Assembly (NCBI GenBank): GCA_902597055.1
Contig: CACJWG010000001.1
Coordinates: forward strand, 103,752 to 167,751
DNA length: 64,000 nucleotides
DNA from: an uncultured Pelagibacteraceae bacterium
Lineage (GTDB): Bacteria > Pseudomonadota > Alphaproteobacteria > Pelagibacterales > Pelagibacteraceae
Reading direction: 5' to 3'
The translations under genes were made by a program, and so were the position numbers. Below the pieces are notes generated by a model. That model made no database searches, was not told the origin of the DNA, and saw only the letters and a program-made list of their open reading frames with translations. Shown here in pieces: positions 1-9,843 of this stretch (position 1 is the stretch's first letter; every line of letters begins with the position of its first letter).

Positions 1-83
1 TTACAAATCCGTCTAAAATATCCCAAACTAAAAAAGACATTTCAAGAATGAAAACTCTAATTGGAAGGAAAAAAAGTGCCTAA
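1..83 (+). CDS. rpmC: 50S ribosomal protein L29, C-terminal end (partial)
   Basis: Reading in frame from position 3, the window opens in an ORF ending [17 protein letters not shown] before TAA at 81-83. This resembles the basic C-terminal helix of L29, which binds 23S rRNA near the peptide exit tunnel. The 5' end lies outside the window. It overlaps the start of rpsQ by 8 bases, and rpmC directly before rpsQ is the standard spc/S10 order. The piece is short, so the call leans on gene order as well as sequence. Confidence 0.8.
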   Translation, partial: TNPSKISQTKKDISRMKTLIGRKKSA

Positions 84-312
84 AAAAATATTAAATGGAA
101 TTGTAGTGAGTGATAAACCAAATAAAACAATTACAGTTATGGTTGAAAGAAAATATCAACATCCTACTTTAAAAAAAGTAGTAAAAGTTAGAAAAAAATT
201 TAGCGCTCATGATGAAAATAATAAATTTAAAAATGGAGATAAGGTGAAGATAATTGAATGCAGACCTTACTCAAAAACAAAAAAATTTGAAGTACTAGGA
301 GACAACAAATGA
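76..312 (+). CDS. rpsQ: 30S ribosomal protein S17
   Basis: Primary 16S rRNA-binding protein of the small subunit. I choose the GTG at 76 (78 aa, [17 protein letters not shown]...) because S17 proteins begin close to the 'G-V-V-SDK-KT' motif and AAGGA at 65-69 is well placed as a ribosome binding site. An upstream TTG at 61 is in frame but would sit on that site. The OB-fold motif [14 protein letters not shown] is intact. It overlaps rpmC by 8 bases and rplN by 4 (ATGA), consistent with translational coupling in the spc operon. Confidence 0.95.
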   Translation: MPKKILNGIVVSDKPNKTITVMVERKYQHPTLKKVVKVRKKFSAHDENNKFKNGDKVKIIECRPYSKTKKFEVLGDNK

Positions 313-677
313 TACAGGTACAAACTGAGCTATTTGTAGCAGATAATACTGGTGCAAAAAAAATTGAGTGTATAAAAGTACTTGGAGGCTCAAAAAGAAG
401 ATACGCAAGTATTGGTGATACAATTGTTGTTGCTGTAAAAGAAGCTATCCCTAAAGGTAAAGTTAAAAAAGGTTCAGTTCATAAGGCTGTAGTTGTTAGA
501 GTAAAAAAAGGAATTCATAGAGACGATGGATCAAAAGTTAGATTCGATAATAATGCAGCTGTTTTGACTGATGATAAAGGTGAACCTATTGGGACTAGAA
601 TTTTTGGACCAGTCACAAGAGAATTAAGAAGTAGGGGGCAAATGAAAATAATATCATTGGCTCCGGAGGTATTATAA
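309..677 (+). CDS. rplN: 50S ribosomal protein L14
   Basis: Large-subunit protein at the subunit interface. The 122-aa length is exactly typical, and the N-terminal [19 protein letters not shown] and C-terminal [13 protein letters not shown] motifs are hallmark L14. It starts in an ATGA overlap with rpsQ and ends one base before rplX. Nothing unusual is seen. Confidence 0.98.
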   Translation: MIQVQTELFVADNTGAKKIECIKVLGGSKRRYASIGDTIVVAVKEAIPKGKVKKGSVHKAVVVRVKKGIHRDDGSKVRFDNNAAVLTDDKGEPIGTRIFGPVTRELRSRGQMKIISLAPEVL

Positions 678-920
678 ATGATTAAGAAAGGATCAAATGT
701 CAAAGTACTTGTTGGAAAAGATAAAAATAAAACAGGTGAGATCATAGAATTAGATAGAAAGAGAAATAGAGCAAAGATTAAAGGAATAAACATGATAAAA
801 AAACATCTTAAAACTACGAAAGAAAGAAAAGGTGGAATAGTTGATAAAGAAAATTTTGTTCATTTATCAAATCTAAAATTGGATCAAAAACAAGATAAAA
901 AAAAGGCAGTTAAAAAATGA
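678..920 (+). CDS. rplX: 50S ribosomal protein L24
   Basis: L24 helps initiate 50S assembly. The KOW motif is visible at about residues 6-35 ([18 protein letters not shown]). At 80 aa it is shorter than the usual ~104 aa: the C-terminal tail is reduced to a lysine-rich end. It follows rplN without a gap and overlaps rplE by 4 bases, the standard spc position. Confidence 0.95.
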   Translation: MIKKGSNVKVLVGKDKNKTGEIIELDRKRNRAKIKGINMIKKHLKTTKERKGGIVDKENFVHLSNLKLDQKQDKKKAVKK

Positions 921-1471
921 TACCAAGGTTAAAAACACTTTATCACAAGGAAGTTAAAACTATGCTAAAGGAGAAATATGGTTTTAAAAATCTGAATATG
1001 GCACCCAAATTTGAAAAAGTTGTTTTAAATATGGGTCTAGGAATAGATGGAAACGACTCAAAAATATTTAAATCTTGCGAAGAGGATTTAGCTAAAATTG
1101 CAGGACAAAAACCAGTTTCAACGAAATTTAAAAAATCTATTTCAAATTTTAAAACACGTAAAGATACGAAAGCTGGACTAAAGGTCACTTTACGAAAAAA
1201 TAAAATGTATGAATTTATAGATAGACTTGTAAACATTGCGCTTCCAAGAATAAAAGATTTTAGAGGTCTTTCCTCAAAAGGTATCGATAAGTTTGGTAAT
1301 TTCACTTTTGGTGTTAAGGAGCATATAATATTTCCCGAAGTAAATTTTGATAAGGTAGACAAAATAAGAGGTTTAGATATTACAATAGTAATAAAATCAA
1401 ATTCTAAAGAACATAGCTTAGAATTATTAAAGAAATTTAATTTTCCATTTAGAGAAGAAAGGAGTAACTAA
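917..1471 (+). CDS. rplE: 50S ribosomal protein L5
   Basis: 5S rRNA-binding protein of the central protuberance. It is 184 aa, close to the family length of ~180. Recognisable blocks are VVLNMGLG (35-42), RIKDFRG (111-117) and the [11 protein letters not shown] segment (131-141). It overlaps rplX by 4 bases and shares one base with rpsN. Confidence 0.98.
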   Translation: MIPRLKTLYHKEVKTMLKEKYGFKNLNMAPKFEKVVLNMGLGIDGNDSKIFKSCEEDLAKIAGQKPVSTKFKKSISNFKTRKDTKAGLKVTLRKNKMYEFIDRLVNIALPRIKDFRGLSSKGIDKFGNFTFGVKEHIIFPEVNFDKVDKIRGLDITIVIKSNSKEHSLELLKKFNFPFREERSN

Positions 1472-1776
1472 TGGCAAAACTCAGTTCAATAAATAAGAAT
1501 AATAGAAGAAAAAAGTTGTCAGACAGATTTTATGCAAAAAGAAAAAAACTAAAGCAAATAATAATGAATAAAAAATTACCTTTAGAGGAAAGGTTTAAAG
1601 CTCAACAAAAATTATCAAAATTACCAAGAAATTCAGCGAAGACTAGAGTAAGAAATAGATGTGAAATTACAGGTAGACCGCATGGCGTTTACAGAAAATT
1701 AAGAATATCAAGAATAGCTCTTAGACAACTAGGTCTGCAGGGTAAAATTCCTGGTATGATAAAATCAAGTTGGTAG
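1471..1776 (+). CDS. rpsN: 30S ribosomal protein S14, zinc-free long form
   Basis: S14 binds the 16S 3' major domain. The 101-aa length and the C-terminal block [17 protein letters not shown] identify the long form. Only one cysteine is present in that block, so the CxxC zinc ribbon of the short form is absent. It shares a base with rplE (TAATG overlap). Confidence 0.97.
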   Translation: MAKLSSINKNNRRKKLSDRFYAKRKKLKQIIMNKKLPLEERFKAQQKLSKLPRNSAKTRVRNRCEITGRPHGVYRKLRISRIALRQLGLQGKIPGMIKSSW

Positions 1777-1789
1777 AAAGGGGAATTAT

Positions 1790-2185
1790 ATGAGTTTAAC
1801 AGATCCAATAGGAGATATGCTAGCGAGAATAAAAAACTCGCAATTAAGAAATCATAAAAAAGTAGAAATGCCCTCATCAAATTTTAAGATGAAGATTGCA
1901 GATGTTTTAAAAAACGAGGGTTATATTAATGGGTTTAATGTTGATAAAAATGAAAACAAACAAGTTTTAATTATTGATCTTAAGTATAACTCTGGATCTC
2001 CAGTAATAAGTGTAATCGAAAGAGTATCAAAACCGGGTAGAAGAGTTTTTTCTAGCGCACAAAGCCTGCCAAAAATTAATAATGGTTTAGGAATTGCAAT
2101 TATCTCTACACCAAAAGGTGTAATGACAGATATTGATGCAAGAAAACAAAAAGTTGGTGGCGAAATAATTTGTAAGGTATTTTAA
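1790..2185 (+). CDS. rpsH: 30S ribosomal protein S8
   Basis: 16S rRNA central-domain binder and, in E. coli, translational repressor of the spc operon. It is 131 aa, with DPIGDMLARIKN at the N terminus and GLGIAIISTPKGVM near the C terminus. A strong Shine-Dalgarno, AAAGGGG at 1777-1783, lies 6 bases before the ATG. This is one of few clear ribosome binding sites in an otherwise overlapping operon. Confidence 0.98.
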   Translation: MSLTDPIGDMLARIKNSQLRNHKKVEMPSSNFKMKIADVLKNEGYINGFNVDKNENKQVLIIDLKYNSGSPVISVIERVSKPGRRVFSSAQSLPKINNGLGIAIISTPKGVMTDIDARKQKVGGEIICKVF

Positions 2186-2724
2186 TGTCTAAAATAGGTA
2201 AAATAAGTATTAATATTCCAGATAAAGTCAAAGTCGCTTTAGCAGGATCAGATATAAATATAGAAGGTCCTTTAGGTAAACAAAAGTTGAAAATTAATTT
2301 AGAGATATTCGATTTCAAAATCGATGATGGCAAAAATGTTTCAATTAAACCAAAGAAACTCGACGATGATACTAAAAGATTATGGGGAATGAATAGAAGT
2401 CTTATTAATAATGCAATAATAGGAACTAGTGTAGGTTTTGAAAAAGTTCTTGAGCTAAGCGGCGTAGGTTACAGAGCAGCATTAAAAGGAAAACAACTGA
2501 ATCTTCAACTAGGTTTTAGTCATGATATTAATTTTGATATCCCTGAAGATGTAAAAATTTTAGTTGAAAAACAAACAACTATTAAAATATCAGGTGTTGA
2601 TAAACAAAAAGTTGGCATGATTGCATCAAAGATTAAATCTTTTAGACCACCCGAACCCTACAAAGGAAAAGGAATTAAAGAAAAAGGTCAGTATATTTTA
2701 AGGAAAGAGGGTAAAAAGAAATAA
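2185..2724 (+). CDS. rplF: 50S ribosomal protein L6
   Basis: Binds 23S rRNA near the sarcin-ricin region. It is 179 aa with the duplicated L6 fold. The second repeat holds ELSGVGYRA, and the C-terminal signature [10 protein letters not shown] is intact. It overlaps rpsH by one base (TAATG) and rplR by one base. Confidence 0.98.
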   Translation: MSKIGKISINIPDKVKVALAGSDINIEGPLGKQKLKINLEIFDFKIDDGKNVSIKPKKLDDDTKRLWGMNRSLINNAIIGTSVGFEKVLELSGVGYRAALKGKQLNLQLGFSHDINFDIPEDVKILVEKQTTIKISGVDKQKVGMIASKIKSFRPPEPYKGKGIKEKGQYILRKEGKKK

Positions 2725-3080
2725 TGAAATTAAGTACTTTACAGAGAAAAAAATTCAGAGTTCGAAATAAACTAAAGGGTAATTCTAAAAATGATCGTTT
2801 CAGACTAAGCGTATCTAGAAGTTTAAAAAATATATCTGCGCAGATAATTGATGATGAAAATAGTAAGACTATTCTTTCTGCTTCATCTAATGAAAAAGGT
2901 ATGAAATCTTCAAAAAAGATAAATAAAACTGAACTTTCAAAACTGGTTGCTGAAAAATTGGCTAAAAAAGCAGTAGAAAAAAACATCAAGAAAATTTATT
3001 TTGATAGAGGGCGATTTAAGTACCACGGAAGAGTAAAGATTTTTGCTGAAACATTAAGAAAAAACGGAATGGAATTTTAA
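2724..3080 (+). CDS. rplR: 50S ribosomal protein L18
   Basis: 5S rRNA-binding protein that works with L5. It is 118 aa. The C-terminal [18 protein letters not shown] block is the characteristic L18 motif, and the N terminus is strongly basic. It starts on the last base of rplF and ends 1 base before rpsE. Confidence 0.97.
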   Translation: MKLSTLQRKKFRVRNKLKGNSKNDRFRLSVSRSLKNISAQIIDDENSKTILSASSNEKGMKSSKKINKTELSKLVAEKLAKKAVEKNIKKIYFDRGRFKYHGRVKIFAETLRKNGMEF

Positions 3081-3081
3081 T

Positions 3082-3582
3082 ATGTCTAAAGAAAATGAAT
3101 TTATAGAAAAACTTGTTCACGTAAACAGAATTACTAAAGTTGTTAAGGGTGGTAGAAGATTTGGTTTTTCTGCATTAGTAGTTGTTGGAAATCAAAGTGG
3201 AAAAATTGGTATTGCACATGCAAAATCTAAACAAGTTCCTGATGCCATAAAAAAGGCTAATGAAATGGCAAGAAGAAATTTAATTCAAATACCTTTAAGA
3301 GAGGGAAGAACTATTCATCATGATGTTTCTGGTAAAGACGGTGCAGGAAAAATTAAAATGAGAGCAGCGCCAAAAGGAACAGGTATTATTGCCGGAGGAC
3401 CGGTAAGAGCTGTATGTGAAGTGCTAGGTATTAAAGACATTGTTGCTAAATCACTGGGAACTGCGAACCCTCATAATGTTATTAGAGCATGTCTTAAAGC
3501 TTTAAAAAAACAAAATTCACCAAAACAAATATCAATTATAAGAAACAAGAAAATTTCAGAAATAATAGAAAAAAGAGGATAA
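3082..3582 (+). CDS. rpsE: 30S ribosomal protein S5
   Basis: Decoding-fidelity protein of the small subunit. It is 166 aa with the N-terminal dsRNA-binding-like fold ([20 protein letters not shown]) and the C-terminal domain with [13 protein letters not shown]. It is followed directly by rplO with a one-base overlap; the rpmD gene found between these two in most bacteria is not present here (see findings). Confidence 0.98.
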   Translation: MSKENEFIEKLVHVNRITKVVKGGRRFGFSALVVVGNQSGKIGIAHAKSKQVPDAIKKANEMARRNLIQIPLREGRTIHHDVSGKDGAGKIKMRAAPKGTGIIAGGPVRAVCEVLGIKDIVAKSLGTANPHNVIRACLKALKKQNSPKQISIIRNKKISEIIEKRG

Positions 3583-4037
3583 TGATGCTTAATGGTTTAA
3601 CTAGACTGAAAACAAAAAAAATTAGAGTGGGAAGAGGTATTGGATCTGGAAAAGGTAAAACTTCTGGTAGAGGTATTAAAGGTCAAAAATCGAGATCTGG
3701 TGTTGCAATTAAAAGTTTTGAAGGTGGTCAAATGCCTTTATATAGAAGATTACCTAAAAGAGGTTTTAATTCAATCAATAAAAGCAAAATAGGAAAATTA
3801 AATTTAGGCGATTTGCAACAGTTCATAGAATCTAAAAGAATAAAACCATCTGAAAAGATAGATATAAAATATTTACAGAGTTCGAAAATTATAAAAAAAA
3901 AATATGAAAAAATTAAAATTCTTGGTCAGGGTGAAATCAAAGATAAGTTAAATTTAGAAGTCCATTATTTATCTAAGTCAGCAAAAGAAAAACTTTCAAA
4001 GAGCGGCTCAACAATTAAAATTTTAGAGAGCAAATAA
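3582..4037 (+). CDS. rplO: 50S ribosomal protein L15
   Basis: Late-assembly large-subunit protein. It is 151 aa with the glycine/arginine-rich N-terminal segment (GRGIGSGKGKTSGRG) and the FEGGQMPLYRRLPKRGF motif. Tandem ATGs at 3582 and 3585 are both possible starts; the first overlaps the rpsE stop as TAATG. It sits before secY as usual. Confidence 0.97.
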   Translation: MMLNGLTRLKTKKIRVGRGIGSGKGKTSGRGIKGQKSRSGVAIKSFEGGQMPLYRRLPKRGFNSINKSKIGKLNLGDLQQFIESKRIKPSEKIDIKYLQSSKIIKKKYEKIKILGQGEIKDKLNLEVHYLSKSAKEKLSKSGSTIKILESK

Positions 4038-4047
4038 ATAAAATCAT

Positions 4048-5328
4048 ATGAGTACAATGTCACAAAATAACGATTTAAGAAATCGTATAATTTTTACTAT
4101 ATTTATCCTAGCAGTTTACAGATTTGGAACATTTGTTCCTTTGCCCGGTATAGATCCTGACCAGTTAAAAATTATGATGGAGGGAAATCAAAAAGGTTTA
4201 CTTGGCATGTTTAATGTTTTTGCAGGTGGTGCTGTAAGCCGTATGGCAATATTTGCTTTAGGAATAATGCCATATATCTCATCTTCTATTATAGTTCAAT
4301 TGCTTACTGGAGTTTCTGATTATTTTAAAAATTTAAAAAGTCAGGGGACAATTGGAAGACAAAAAATTACACAAATAACAAGATACGGAACAGTTCTTTT
4401 GGCAACTATTCAGGGATATGGTTTATCTGTTGGACTTGAATCTTCAGAAAATTTAGTCATTAATCCAGGTGTATTTTTCAAAGTTACTACCGTTACAACA
4501 ATCGTAGCTGGTACAATTTTTTTAATGTGGTTAGGTGAACAAATTACTCAAAGAGGAATAGGTAATGGAATTTCATTAATCATCTTTTCAGGTATTGTCG
4601 CAGAAATACCTAGAGCATTAGTTACAACATTCGAGTTAGGTAGAACTGGTGCTATATCATCAACAATGATAATTTTAATTTTTGTTCTTTTAATAGCCAC
4701 TATAATGTTTATTGTTTTTATGGAAAGAGCTTTAAGAAAAATATTAATAAACTATCCAAAGAGACAAATGGGTAATAAGATGTATGGAGGTGATTCTTCT
4801 CATCTTCCTTTAAAAATAAATACAGCAGGTGTAATTCCAGCTATTTTTGCTTCAGCTTTGCTACTGTTACCTGCTACACTTACAAACTTTAATATGACGG
4901 AGAATGATAACGTATCTTCTTTTTTATCTTTCTTTTCACAAGGTCAACCTCTGTACATGATTTTATATGCCTCAGGAATTATTTTTTTTACTTTCTTCTA
5001 TACATCAATTGTATTCAATCCAGATGAAACAGCTGAAAATTTAAGAAAATATGGTGGCTTTGTTCCAGGGATTAGACCAGGAGAAAGTACTGCAAGATAT
5101 ATAGAAGAAATTTTAACAAGACTCACAACTATTGGAGCATTATATCTAACATTGGTTTGTTTAATGCCAGAATTTTTAATAGCGAACTATCCTATACCTT
5201 TCTATTTAGGTGGTGCTTCAGTTTTAATTGTTGTAGTAGTAGCAATTGATACAGTAACCCAAATCCAGACAAGATTAATGAGTGCGCAGTACGAACAACT
5301 TATTAAAAAAACTAAATTTGGAAGATAG
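4048..5328 (+). CDS. secY: Preprotein translocase subunit SecY
   Basis: Channel subunit of the SecYEG translocon in the inner membrane. It is 426 aa with about ten hydrophobic segments, the plug-region GMFNVFAGGAVSRM and the cytoplasmic-loop motif GFVPGIRPGEST. Two ATGs (4048, 4057) are possible starts; no clear Shine-Dalgarno separates them. It lies 10 bases after rplO and 2 bases before adk, the usual end of the spc operon. Confidence 0.98.
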   Translation: MSTMSQNNDLRNRIIFTIFILAVYRFGTFVPLPGIDPDQLKIMMEGNQKGLLGMFNVFAGGAVSRMAIFALGIMPYISSSIIVQLLTGVSDYFKNLKSQGTIGRQKITQITRYGTVLLATIQGYGLSVGLESSENLVINPGVFFKVTTVTTIVAGTIFLMWLGEQITQRGIGNGISLIIFSGIVAEIPRALVTTFELGRTGAISSTMIILIFVLLIATIMFIVFMERALRKILINYPKRQMGNKMYGGDSSHLPLKINTAGVIPAIFASALLLLPATLTNFNMTENDNVSSFLSFFSQGQPLYMILYASGIIFFTFFYTSIVFNPDETAENLRKYGGFVPGIRPGESTARYIEEILTRLTTIGALYLTLVCLMPEFLIANYPIPFYLGGASVLIVVVVAIDTVTQIQTRLMSAQYEQLIKKTKFGR

Positions 5329-5330
5329 AA

Positions 5331-5894
5331 ATGAATATAATTTTATTTGGTCCTCCAGGTGCAGGCAAAGGCACGCAGGCAAGATATCTAGTTAAAATAT
5401 TAAATAATTTTCAAGTTTCAACGGGAGATATGTTGAGGGATGAAATTAAAAAAGACACAGAAATTGGAAAGAAAATTATTAGTTACATGAATGAAGGTAG
5501 ATTTGTTGATGATGAAATTGTTAATAATCTTATGAAAAAAATAGTTTTTGACTCCTCAAAAAAGGGAAAATTAATTTTTGATGGTTATCCAAGAACTATT
5601 CAACAAGCAAAAAATTTAGATTTATTATTAACAGAGTCTAAACAAGAAATTAACTTTATTTTCTTTTTAAACGTAAATAAAGAGACCATTATTAAAAGAA
5701 TTGAAAAAAGGAAAGTTGAAGAAAAAAGGGGTGATGATAATCTAGATACAATTCTTAAAAGATATGATACTTATTTAAAAACAACATCTCCAGTATTAGA
5801 TTATTATTCATCTAAACAAAACTTTTATAAGCTTGATGGAAACCTAGAAATTGATCAAATAAACAAGCAAATCAAGGGCTTTTTGAAGTTATAA
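5331..5894 (+). CDS. adk: Adenylate kinase, short-LID form
   Basis: Catalyses ATP + AMP to 2 ADP in the cytosol. The P-loop GPPGAGKGT covers residues 8-16, and the NMP-binding FDGYPRT motif is present. At 187 aa it lacks the ~27-residue LID insertion of the long bacterial form: the chain goes directly from RIEKRK to the DNLDTILKRYDTY segment. It follows secY as in most bacteria. A promoter for rpsM begins just after its stop. Confidence 0.97.
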   Translation: MNIILFGPPGAGKGTQARYLVKILNNFQVSTGDMLRDEIKKDTEIGKKIISYMNEGRFVDDEIVNNLMKKIVFDSSKKGKLIFDGYPRTIQQAKNLDLLLTESKQEINFIFFLNVNKETIIKRIEKRKVEEKRGDDNLDTILKRYDTYLKTTSPVLDYYSSKQNFYKLDGNLEIDQINKQIKGFLKL

Positions 5895-5898
5895 AAAG

Positions 5899-5926
5899 TT
5901 GACTTTAAAATTTCATCTTATATAAA
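5899..5926 (+). promoter_or_regulatory. Promoter of the rpsM-rpsK-rpoA-rplQ operon
   Basis: TTGACT at 5899-5904, a 16-base spacer and TATAAA at 5921-5926 form a near-consensus sigma-70-type promoter in the 54-base gap between adk and rpsM. Initiation would fall near 5933, leaving a leader of about 16 bases. This suggests that the alpha operon can be transcribed independently of the spc operon. Confidence 0.75.
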
Positions 5927-5948
5927 AGGCTAAATTTTATCTCAAATT

Positions 5949-6332
5949 ATGGCTCGAATTGCAGGTGTAAATATCCCACAGAATAAAATCGTCCAGATTG
6001 GACTTACATATATTTATGGTATAGGGGATAAGTTTTCAAAACAAATCTGTAAGGAATTAGAAATACCAAAATCAAAAAGAGTTAATGAACTAACTGACGA
6101 CCAAATTCTAAAAATTAGAGAGTATATTGACCAGCACTTTACAGTTGAAGGAGACTTAAGAAGAGAAAATTCAATGAGCATAAAAAGATTAATTGATCTT
6201 GCATGTTATAGAGGTTTTCGACATAAAAAGAAGTTACCTGTAAGAGGACAAAGAACCAGATGTAATGCTAGAACAAGAAAAGGTAAAGCAATTGCAATCG
6301 CGGGTAAAAAATTAACACCATTAAAGAAATAG
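5949..6332 (+). CDS. rpsM: 30S ribosomal protein S13
   Basis: Head protein of the 30S subunit contacting P-site tRNA. It is 127 aa with N-terminal [12 protein letters not shown] and the basic tail [16 protein letters not shown], both diagnostic. It is the first gene of the alpha operon here and follows a clear promoter. rpmJ, which lies just upstream in E. coli, is not seen in the gap. Confidence 0.98.
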   Translation: MARIAGVNIPQNKIVQIGLTYIYGIGDKFSKQICKELEIPKSKRVNELTDDQILKIREYIDQHFTVEGDLRRENSMSIKRLIDLACYRGFRHKKKLPVRGQRTRCNARTRKGKAIAIAGKKLTPLKK

Positions 6333-6338
6333 TTTGAA

Positions 6339-6785
6339 ATGGCTGACAAAAAAAAAGTAGAAAAAAAAGTTGATGAAAAACCAGAAGTAAAATCAGTTAA
6401 AAAAAGTTCTTATTCTAAAAAGAAAAAAGTTAAAAAGAACATAGTTAATGGAATAGCCTATGTTCAGTCTACTTTTAATAATACAATTGTATCAATAGCT
6501 GATACGCAAGGTAATGTTGTATCCTGGGCATCTGCTGGTCAAAAGGGTTTTAAGGGTTCTAGAAAATCAACCCCTTACGCAGCACAAATAGCAGCAGACT
6601 CAGCTGCGTCGAAAGCATTAGAGTATGGCATGAAAACTTTAACGGTTGAAGTTAAAGGACCGGGTTCAGGTAGAGAAACTGCTTTACGAGCATTACAAGC
6701 AAGAGGTTTTAAGATTTTATCTATAAAAGATACAACACCTATGCCACATAATGGAACAAGACCACCAAAGAAAAGGAGAGTTTAA
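6339..6785 (+). CDS. rpsK: 30S ribosomal protein S11 with lysine-rich N-terminal extension
   Basis: Platform protein near the Shine-Dalgarno interaction site. The conserved S11 core starts at about residue 30 ([20 protein letters not shown]) and ends with [10 protein letters not shown]. The ~30-residue N-terminal stretch of lysine, glutamate and valine makes the protein 148 aa against ~129 in E. coli. It ends in a one-base overlap with rpoA. Confidence 0.97.
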   Translation: MADKKKVEKKVDEKPEVKSVKKSSYSKKKKVKKNIVNGIAYVQSTFNNTIVSIADTQGNVVSWASAGQKGFKGSRKSTPYAAQIAADSAASKALEYGMKTLTVEVKGPGSGRETALRALQARGFKILSIKDTTPMPHNGTRPPKKRRV

Positions 6786-7813
6786 TGGAAACGGCTAATG
6801 TAAATTTAAAAAATTGGAAATCATTAATTAAACCTGGAAAATTAGATATTAATTTAAATGATGATAAATCATACGCAAAAATTGTCGCTGAACCGCTTGA
6901 AAAAGGTTATGGTTTAACTTTAGGTAACTCATTAAGAAGGATCTTGTTGTCTTCGATAAGAGGTACTGCCGTAACAGCAATTCAAATTGATGGAGTACTT
7001 CACGAGTTTACTTCTATTAAAGGGGTAAGAGAAGATGTAACCGATATTGTTCTTAATGTTAAATCATTAGCATTAAAAAGCACTTCTGAGGGTTCAAAAA
7101 AATTAGTGCTTGATGCAAAAGGCCCGGGCGTAATTAAAGCATCAGATATAACAAAAATTAATGAAATAGAAATTTTAAATCCTGATTTGGTAATTTGTAA
7201 TTTAGATGAAAATACAAATTTCCATATGGAGATGACAATTGGTAATGGAAAAGGTTATGTGCCTGCTGAACTAAACAAACCAGATGAACCACCATTAGGT
7301 CTTATACCTATAGACTCACTTTTTAGTCCAGTTAAAAAAGTTTCATATTCTGTTAGCACTGCTAGAGAAGGTAAAGCTCTAGATTATGACAAATTAACTA
7401 TGGAAATAGAAACTAATGGCTCTATCTCAGCAGAAGATGCATTAGCTTATTCAGCAAGAATTTTTCAAGATCAATTAGGAATGTTTGTTAATTTTGATGA
7501 ACCTCAAGAAGTTACCATTACTGAAAAACCGAGTGAACCAGAATTTAACAAAAACTTATTAAGAAAAGTTGATGAATTAGAGCTTTCTGTAAGGTCAATG
7601 AATTGTCTAAAGAATGATAATATTATTTATATTGGAGATTTAGTTCAAAAGTCAGAGGGAGAAATGTTAAGAACACCAAACTTTGGAAGAAAATCGCTAA
7701 ATGAGATCAAGGAAGTTTTAAATGGCATGTCGCTTTATTTAGGTATGGAAATACCTAACTGGCCACCTGACAATATAGCTGAATTATCTAAAAAGTTAGA
7801 GGAAAGTATTTAA
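6785..7813 (+). CDS. rpoA: DNA-directed RNA polymerase alpha subunit
   Basis: Assembly platform of RNA polymerase. It is 342 aa. The N-terminal dimerisation domain carries [20 protein letters not shown] at about residues 37-56. The C-terminal domain (from ~265) has the two helix-hairpin-helix segments [14 protein letters not shown] and [14 protein letters not shown] that bind UP elements and activators. It is in its standard place between rpsK and rplQ. Confidence 0.98.
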   Translation: METANVNLKNWKSLIKPGKLDINLNDDKSYAKIVAEPLEKGYGLTLGNSLRRILLSSIRGTAVTAIQIDGVLHEFTSIKGVREDVTDIVLNVKSLALKSTSEGSKKLVLDAKGPGVIKASDITKINEIEILNPDLVICNLDENTNFHMEMTIGNGKGYVPAELNKPDEPPLGLIPIDSLFSPVKKVSYSVSTAREGKALDYDKLTMEIETNGSISAEDALAYSARIFQDQLGMFVNFDEPQEVTITEKPSEPEFNKNLLRKVDELELSVRSMNCLKNDNIIYIGDLVQKSEGEMLRTPNFGRKSLNEIKEVLNGMSLYLGMEIPNWPPDNIAELSKKLEESI

Positions 7814-7815
7814 TA

Positions 7816-8256
7816 ATGAGACATAGATTAGGTTATAAAAAACTTAACAGAACATCTGAGCATAGAAAAGCATTAATAAAAAATATGCTTAATAATTTGA
7901 TTAAATATGAGCAAATAATTACTACTTTGCCTAAAGCAAAAGTACTGAAGCCACAAGCTGATAAAATTATAACTTTAGGTAAGAAAAAAAATCTGCAAAA
8001 TACCAAGAGATTAGTATCTCAACTTCAAGACAAAACTAATGCAAACAAAGTTATAAAAACTTTATCAAAAAGATACGAAAAAAGATCTGGAGGTTACACA
8101 AGAATTGTAAAAGCTGGATTTAGATATGGTGATAATGCACCATTAGCTGTAATAGAATTTGTAGATAGAGACGTTGAAGCAAAAAGAAAATTTAAGAAAA
8201 AAAAATCACAAGACAAACCTGTTAAGACAGAGGAAAAAAAATCAGCTACAGCATAA
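7816..8256 (+). CDS. rplQ: 50S ribosomal protein L17
   Basis: Located at the peptide exit region. It is 146 aa: MRHRLGYKKLNRTSEHRKAL at the N terminus and RSGGYTRIVKAGFRYGDNAPLA in the core are diagnostic, and a lysine-rich tail follows. It begins 2 bases after rpoA and closes the alpha operon. Confidence 0.98.
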   Translation: MRHRLGYKKLNRTSEHRKALIKNMLNNLIKYEQIITTLPKAKVLKPQADKIITLGKKKNLQNTKRLVSQLQDKTNANKVIKTLSKRYEKRSGGYTRIVKAGFRYGDNAPLAVIEFVDRDVEAKRKFKKKKSQDKPVKTEEKKSATA

Positions 8257-8263
8257 TTAGATA

Positions 8264-9181
8264 ATGAATAAGTCCTACATTATTAAGGAAGTTTATTCAG
8301 GTATGCGTATTGATAGATGGATAAGAAATAACATAGCTTTTCTACCACAGTCATTAATCGAAAAATCTTTAAGAAAAGGTAAAATTAAAGTTAACATAAA
8401 AAAAGTAAACAGTTCCTATAAATTAAAAACAGGAGATATAATTAAGTTTTTTAATTTTAATTTTGAAATTAATAAAAATAAGGAAACAAACAAAAAATTT
8501 TCACCATCTTCTGAACTTTTAAAAATTCATGAGAACAGAATTTTAGAAAATAATGATGACTTTATCGTAATAGACAAAAGTCCAGGTGTACCAGTTCAAG
8601 GTGGAACAAAATCAAAAAAGAACCTAATTGATATACTTGCATCTAGTGAATTTTTTAAGGATACAAAACCATTTCCAGTTCATAGATTAGATAAGGAAAC
8701 ATCAGGAATAATGATAATTTCTAAAAATCATAATTCAGCAAGATTATTAACAACCTTATTTAGACTAAGAAAAATTCATAAAACTTATTTAGCTGTATGT
8801 CACGGTCAGATAAGTAAAAAAAAGGGTGAATTAAAAAATGAACTTGTAACATTTGAAAATGATAAAAAGAAAATTGAAAAAGCGATAACTTACTATAAAG
8901 TTCTTTCTGAAACAAATACAACTTCATTTCTTGAGCTTAAGCCAGTAACAGGAAGAAAGCACCAGTTAAGAAAACAGCTAGCTTTAATTGATAATCCAAT
9001 TGTGGGAGATAAAAAATATATTTTATCAAATAAAAAAATTAAAAGTGATAAAGATCTTATGTTACATGCTTACTCATTGAAATTTTATATTAATAATAAA
9101 AAATTCTTTTATAAAGCAAATCCACCTGCTGCATTTAGCAAGTATTTAAATAAAAAAAAACTTAATATTTTAAATTCTTAA
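8264..9181 (+). CDS. rluC: RluC/RluD-family 23S rRNA pseudouridine synthase
   Basis: Isomerises uridines in 23S rRNA. An N-terminal S4 RNA-binding domain (about residues 13-62) precedes the catalytic domain with FPVHRLDKETSG, where D143 is the expected nucleophile; the downstream LKPVTGRKHQLRKQL motif is also typical. It is 305 aa. Whether it acts as RluC (955/2504/2580) or RluD cannot be decided from sequence alone. It lies 7 bases after rplQ and its 3' end overlaps convergent lipB by 20 bases. Confidence 0.88.
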   Translation: MNKSYIIKEVYSGMRIDRWIRNNIAFLPQSLIEKSLRKGKIKVNIKKVNSSYKLKTGDIIKFFNFNFEINKNKETNKKFSPSSELLKIHENRILENNDDFIVIDKSPGVPVQGGTKSKKNLIDILASSEFFKDTKPFPVHRLDKETSGIMIISKNHNSARLLTTLFRLRKIHKTYLAVCHGQISKKKGELKNELVTFENDKKKIEKAITYYKVLSETNTTSFLELKPVTGRKHQLRKQLALIDNPIVGDKKYILSNKKIKSDKDLMLHAYSLKFYINNKKFFYKANPPAAFSKYLNKKKLNILNS

Positions 9182-9776
9182 TAAGATTCACCTTGAGTCT
9201 ATTAATTATTTTATCTTTTGAGACTCTTTTAAAATTATAAATCTTAGAAATACCTTTATCAGAAATGCCACATGGAACTATTTTTTTATAATTATCCAAA
9301 TTGTTGGATAGATTTAATGAAAACCCATGAAATGCAATCCATTTTTTTACACGAAAACCTATAGCTGCAATTTTTTTTTCTTCTTTTTTATCCAAAACCC
9401 AAATACCTATATTTTTTCTATCACTGAAAGAGCTTATCTTAAAATCTTTTAAAGTTTCAATAATAGAATTTTCAATTGCTGTTATAAATTTTCTTATATC
9501 TTTTTTTCTTCTAGATATGTCTATTACAAAGTAGCAAATCAATTGTCCTGGACCGTGCCATGTTATTTTCCCGCCTCTATTAGTTTTAACTATTTTTACA
9601 TTTTTATCTAAAATATCTTTTTGGTTAAAGTTAACACCACATGTATAAACAGATTTGTGTTCTAAAAACCAAATTAATTCTTCATCTTTATTCTGAGAAA
9701 CTTGTTGAACCCTATCATCGAGATATTCAATAGCTTCTTCATATTTTACTGGTTTTTTTGATATTTTGATCTCCAT
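9162..9776 (-). CDS. lipB: Octanoyl-(ACP):protein N-octanoyltransferase
   Basis: Transfers octanoate from acyl carrier protein to lipoyl domains, the first step of protein lipoylation. It is 204 aa. GGKITWHGPGQL (68-79) and the catalytic pair K135 (in KKIAAIGFRVK) and C169 (in PCGIS) match the E. coli enzyme. It is transcribed alone. On its strand a TATAAT lies at 9799-9794, which would give a leader of about 11 bases. Confidence 0.95.
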   Translation of the reverse strand: MEIKISKKPVKYEEAIEYLDDRVQQVSQNKDEELIWFLEHKSVYTCGVNFNQKDILDKNVKIVKTNRGGKITWHGPGQLICYFVIDISRRKKDIRKFITAIENSIIETLKDFKISSFSDRKNIGIWVLDKKEEKKIAAIGFRVKKWIAFHGFSLNLSNNLDNYKKIVPCGISDKGISKIYNFKRVSKDKIINRLKVNLIKNLKY

Positions 9777-9843
9777 AAGAATTTAAAAATTGTATTATAT
9801 TTAATTTGTATTAATAGTTCTAATAATTTTTATAGGATTTAAA

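Noticed and set aside
943..1362. Long minus-strand ORF across rplE
   Set aside because: It is antisense to a certain ribosomal protein gene, has a low-complexity hydrophobic translation and no recognisable motif; a shadow of the real frame.
5331..5894. adk as a truncated gene
   Set aside because: The short length is the known short-LID form; all catalytic motifs are present.
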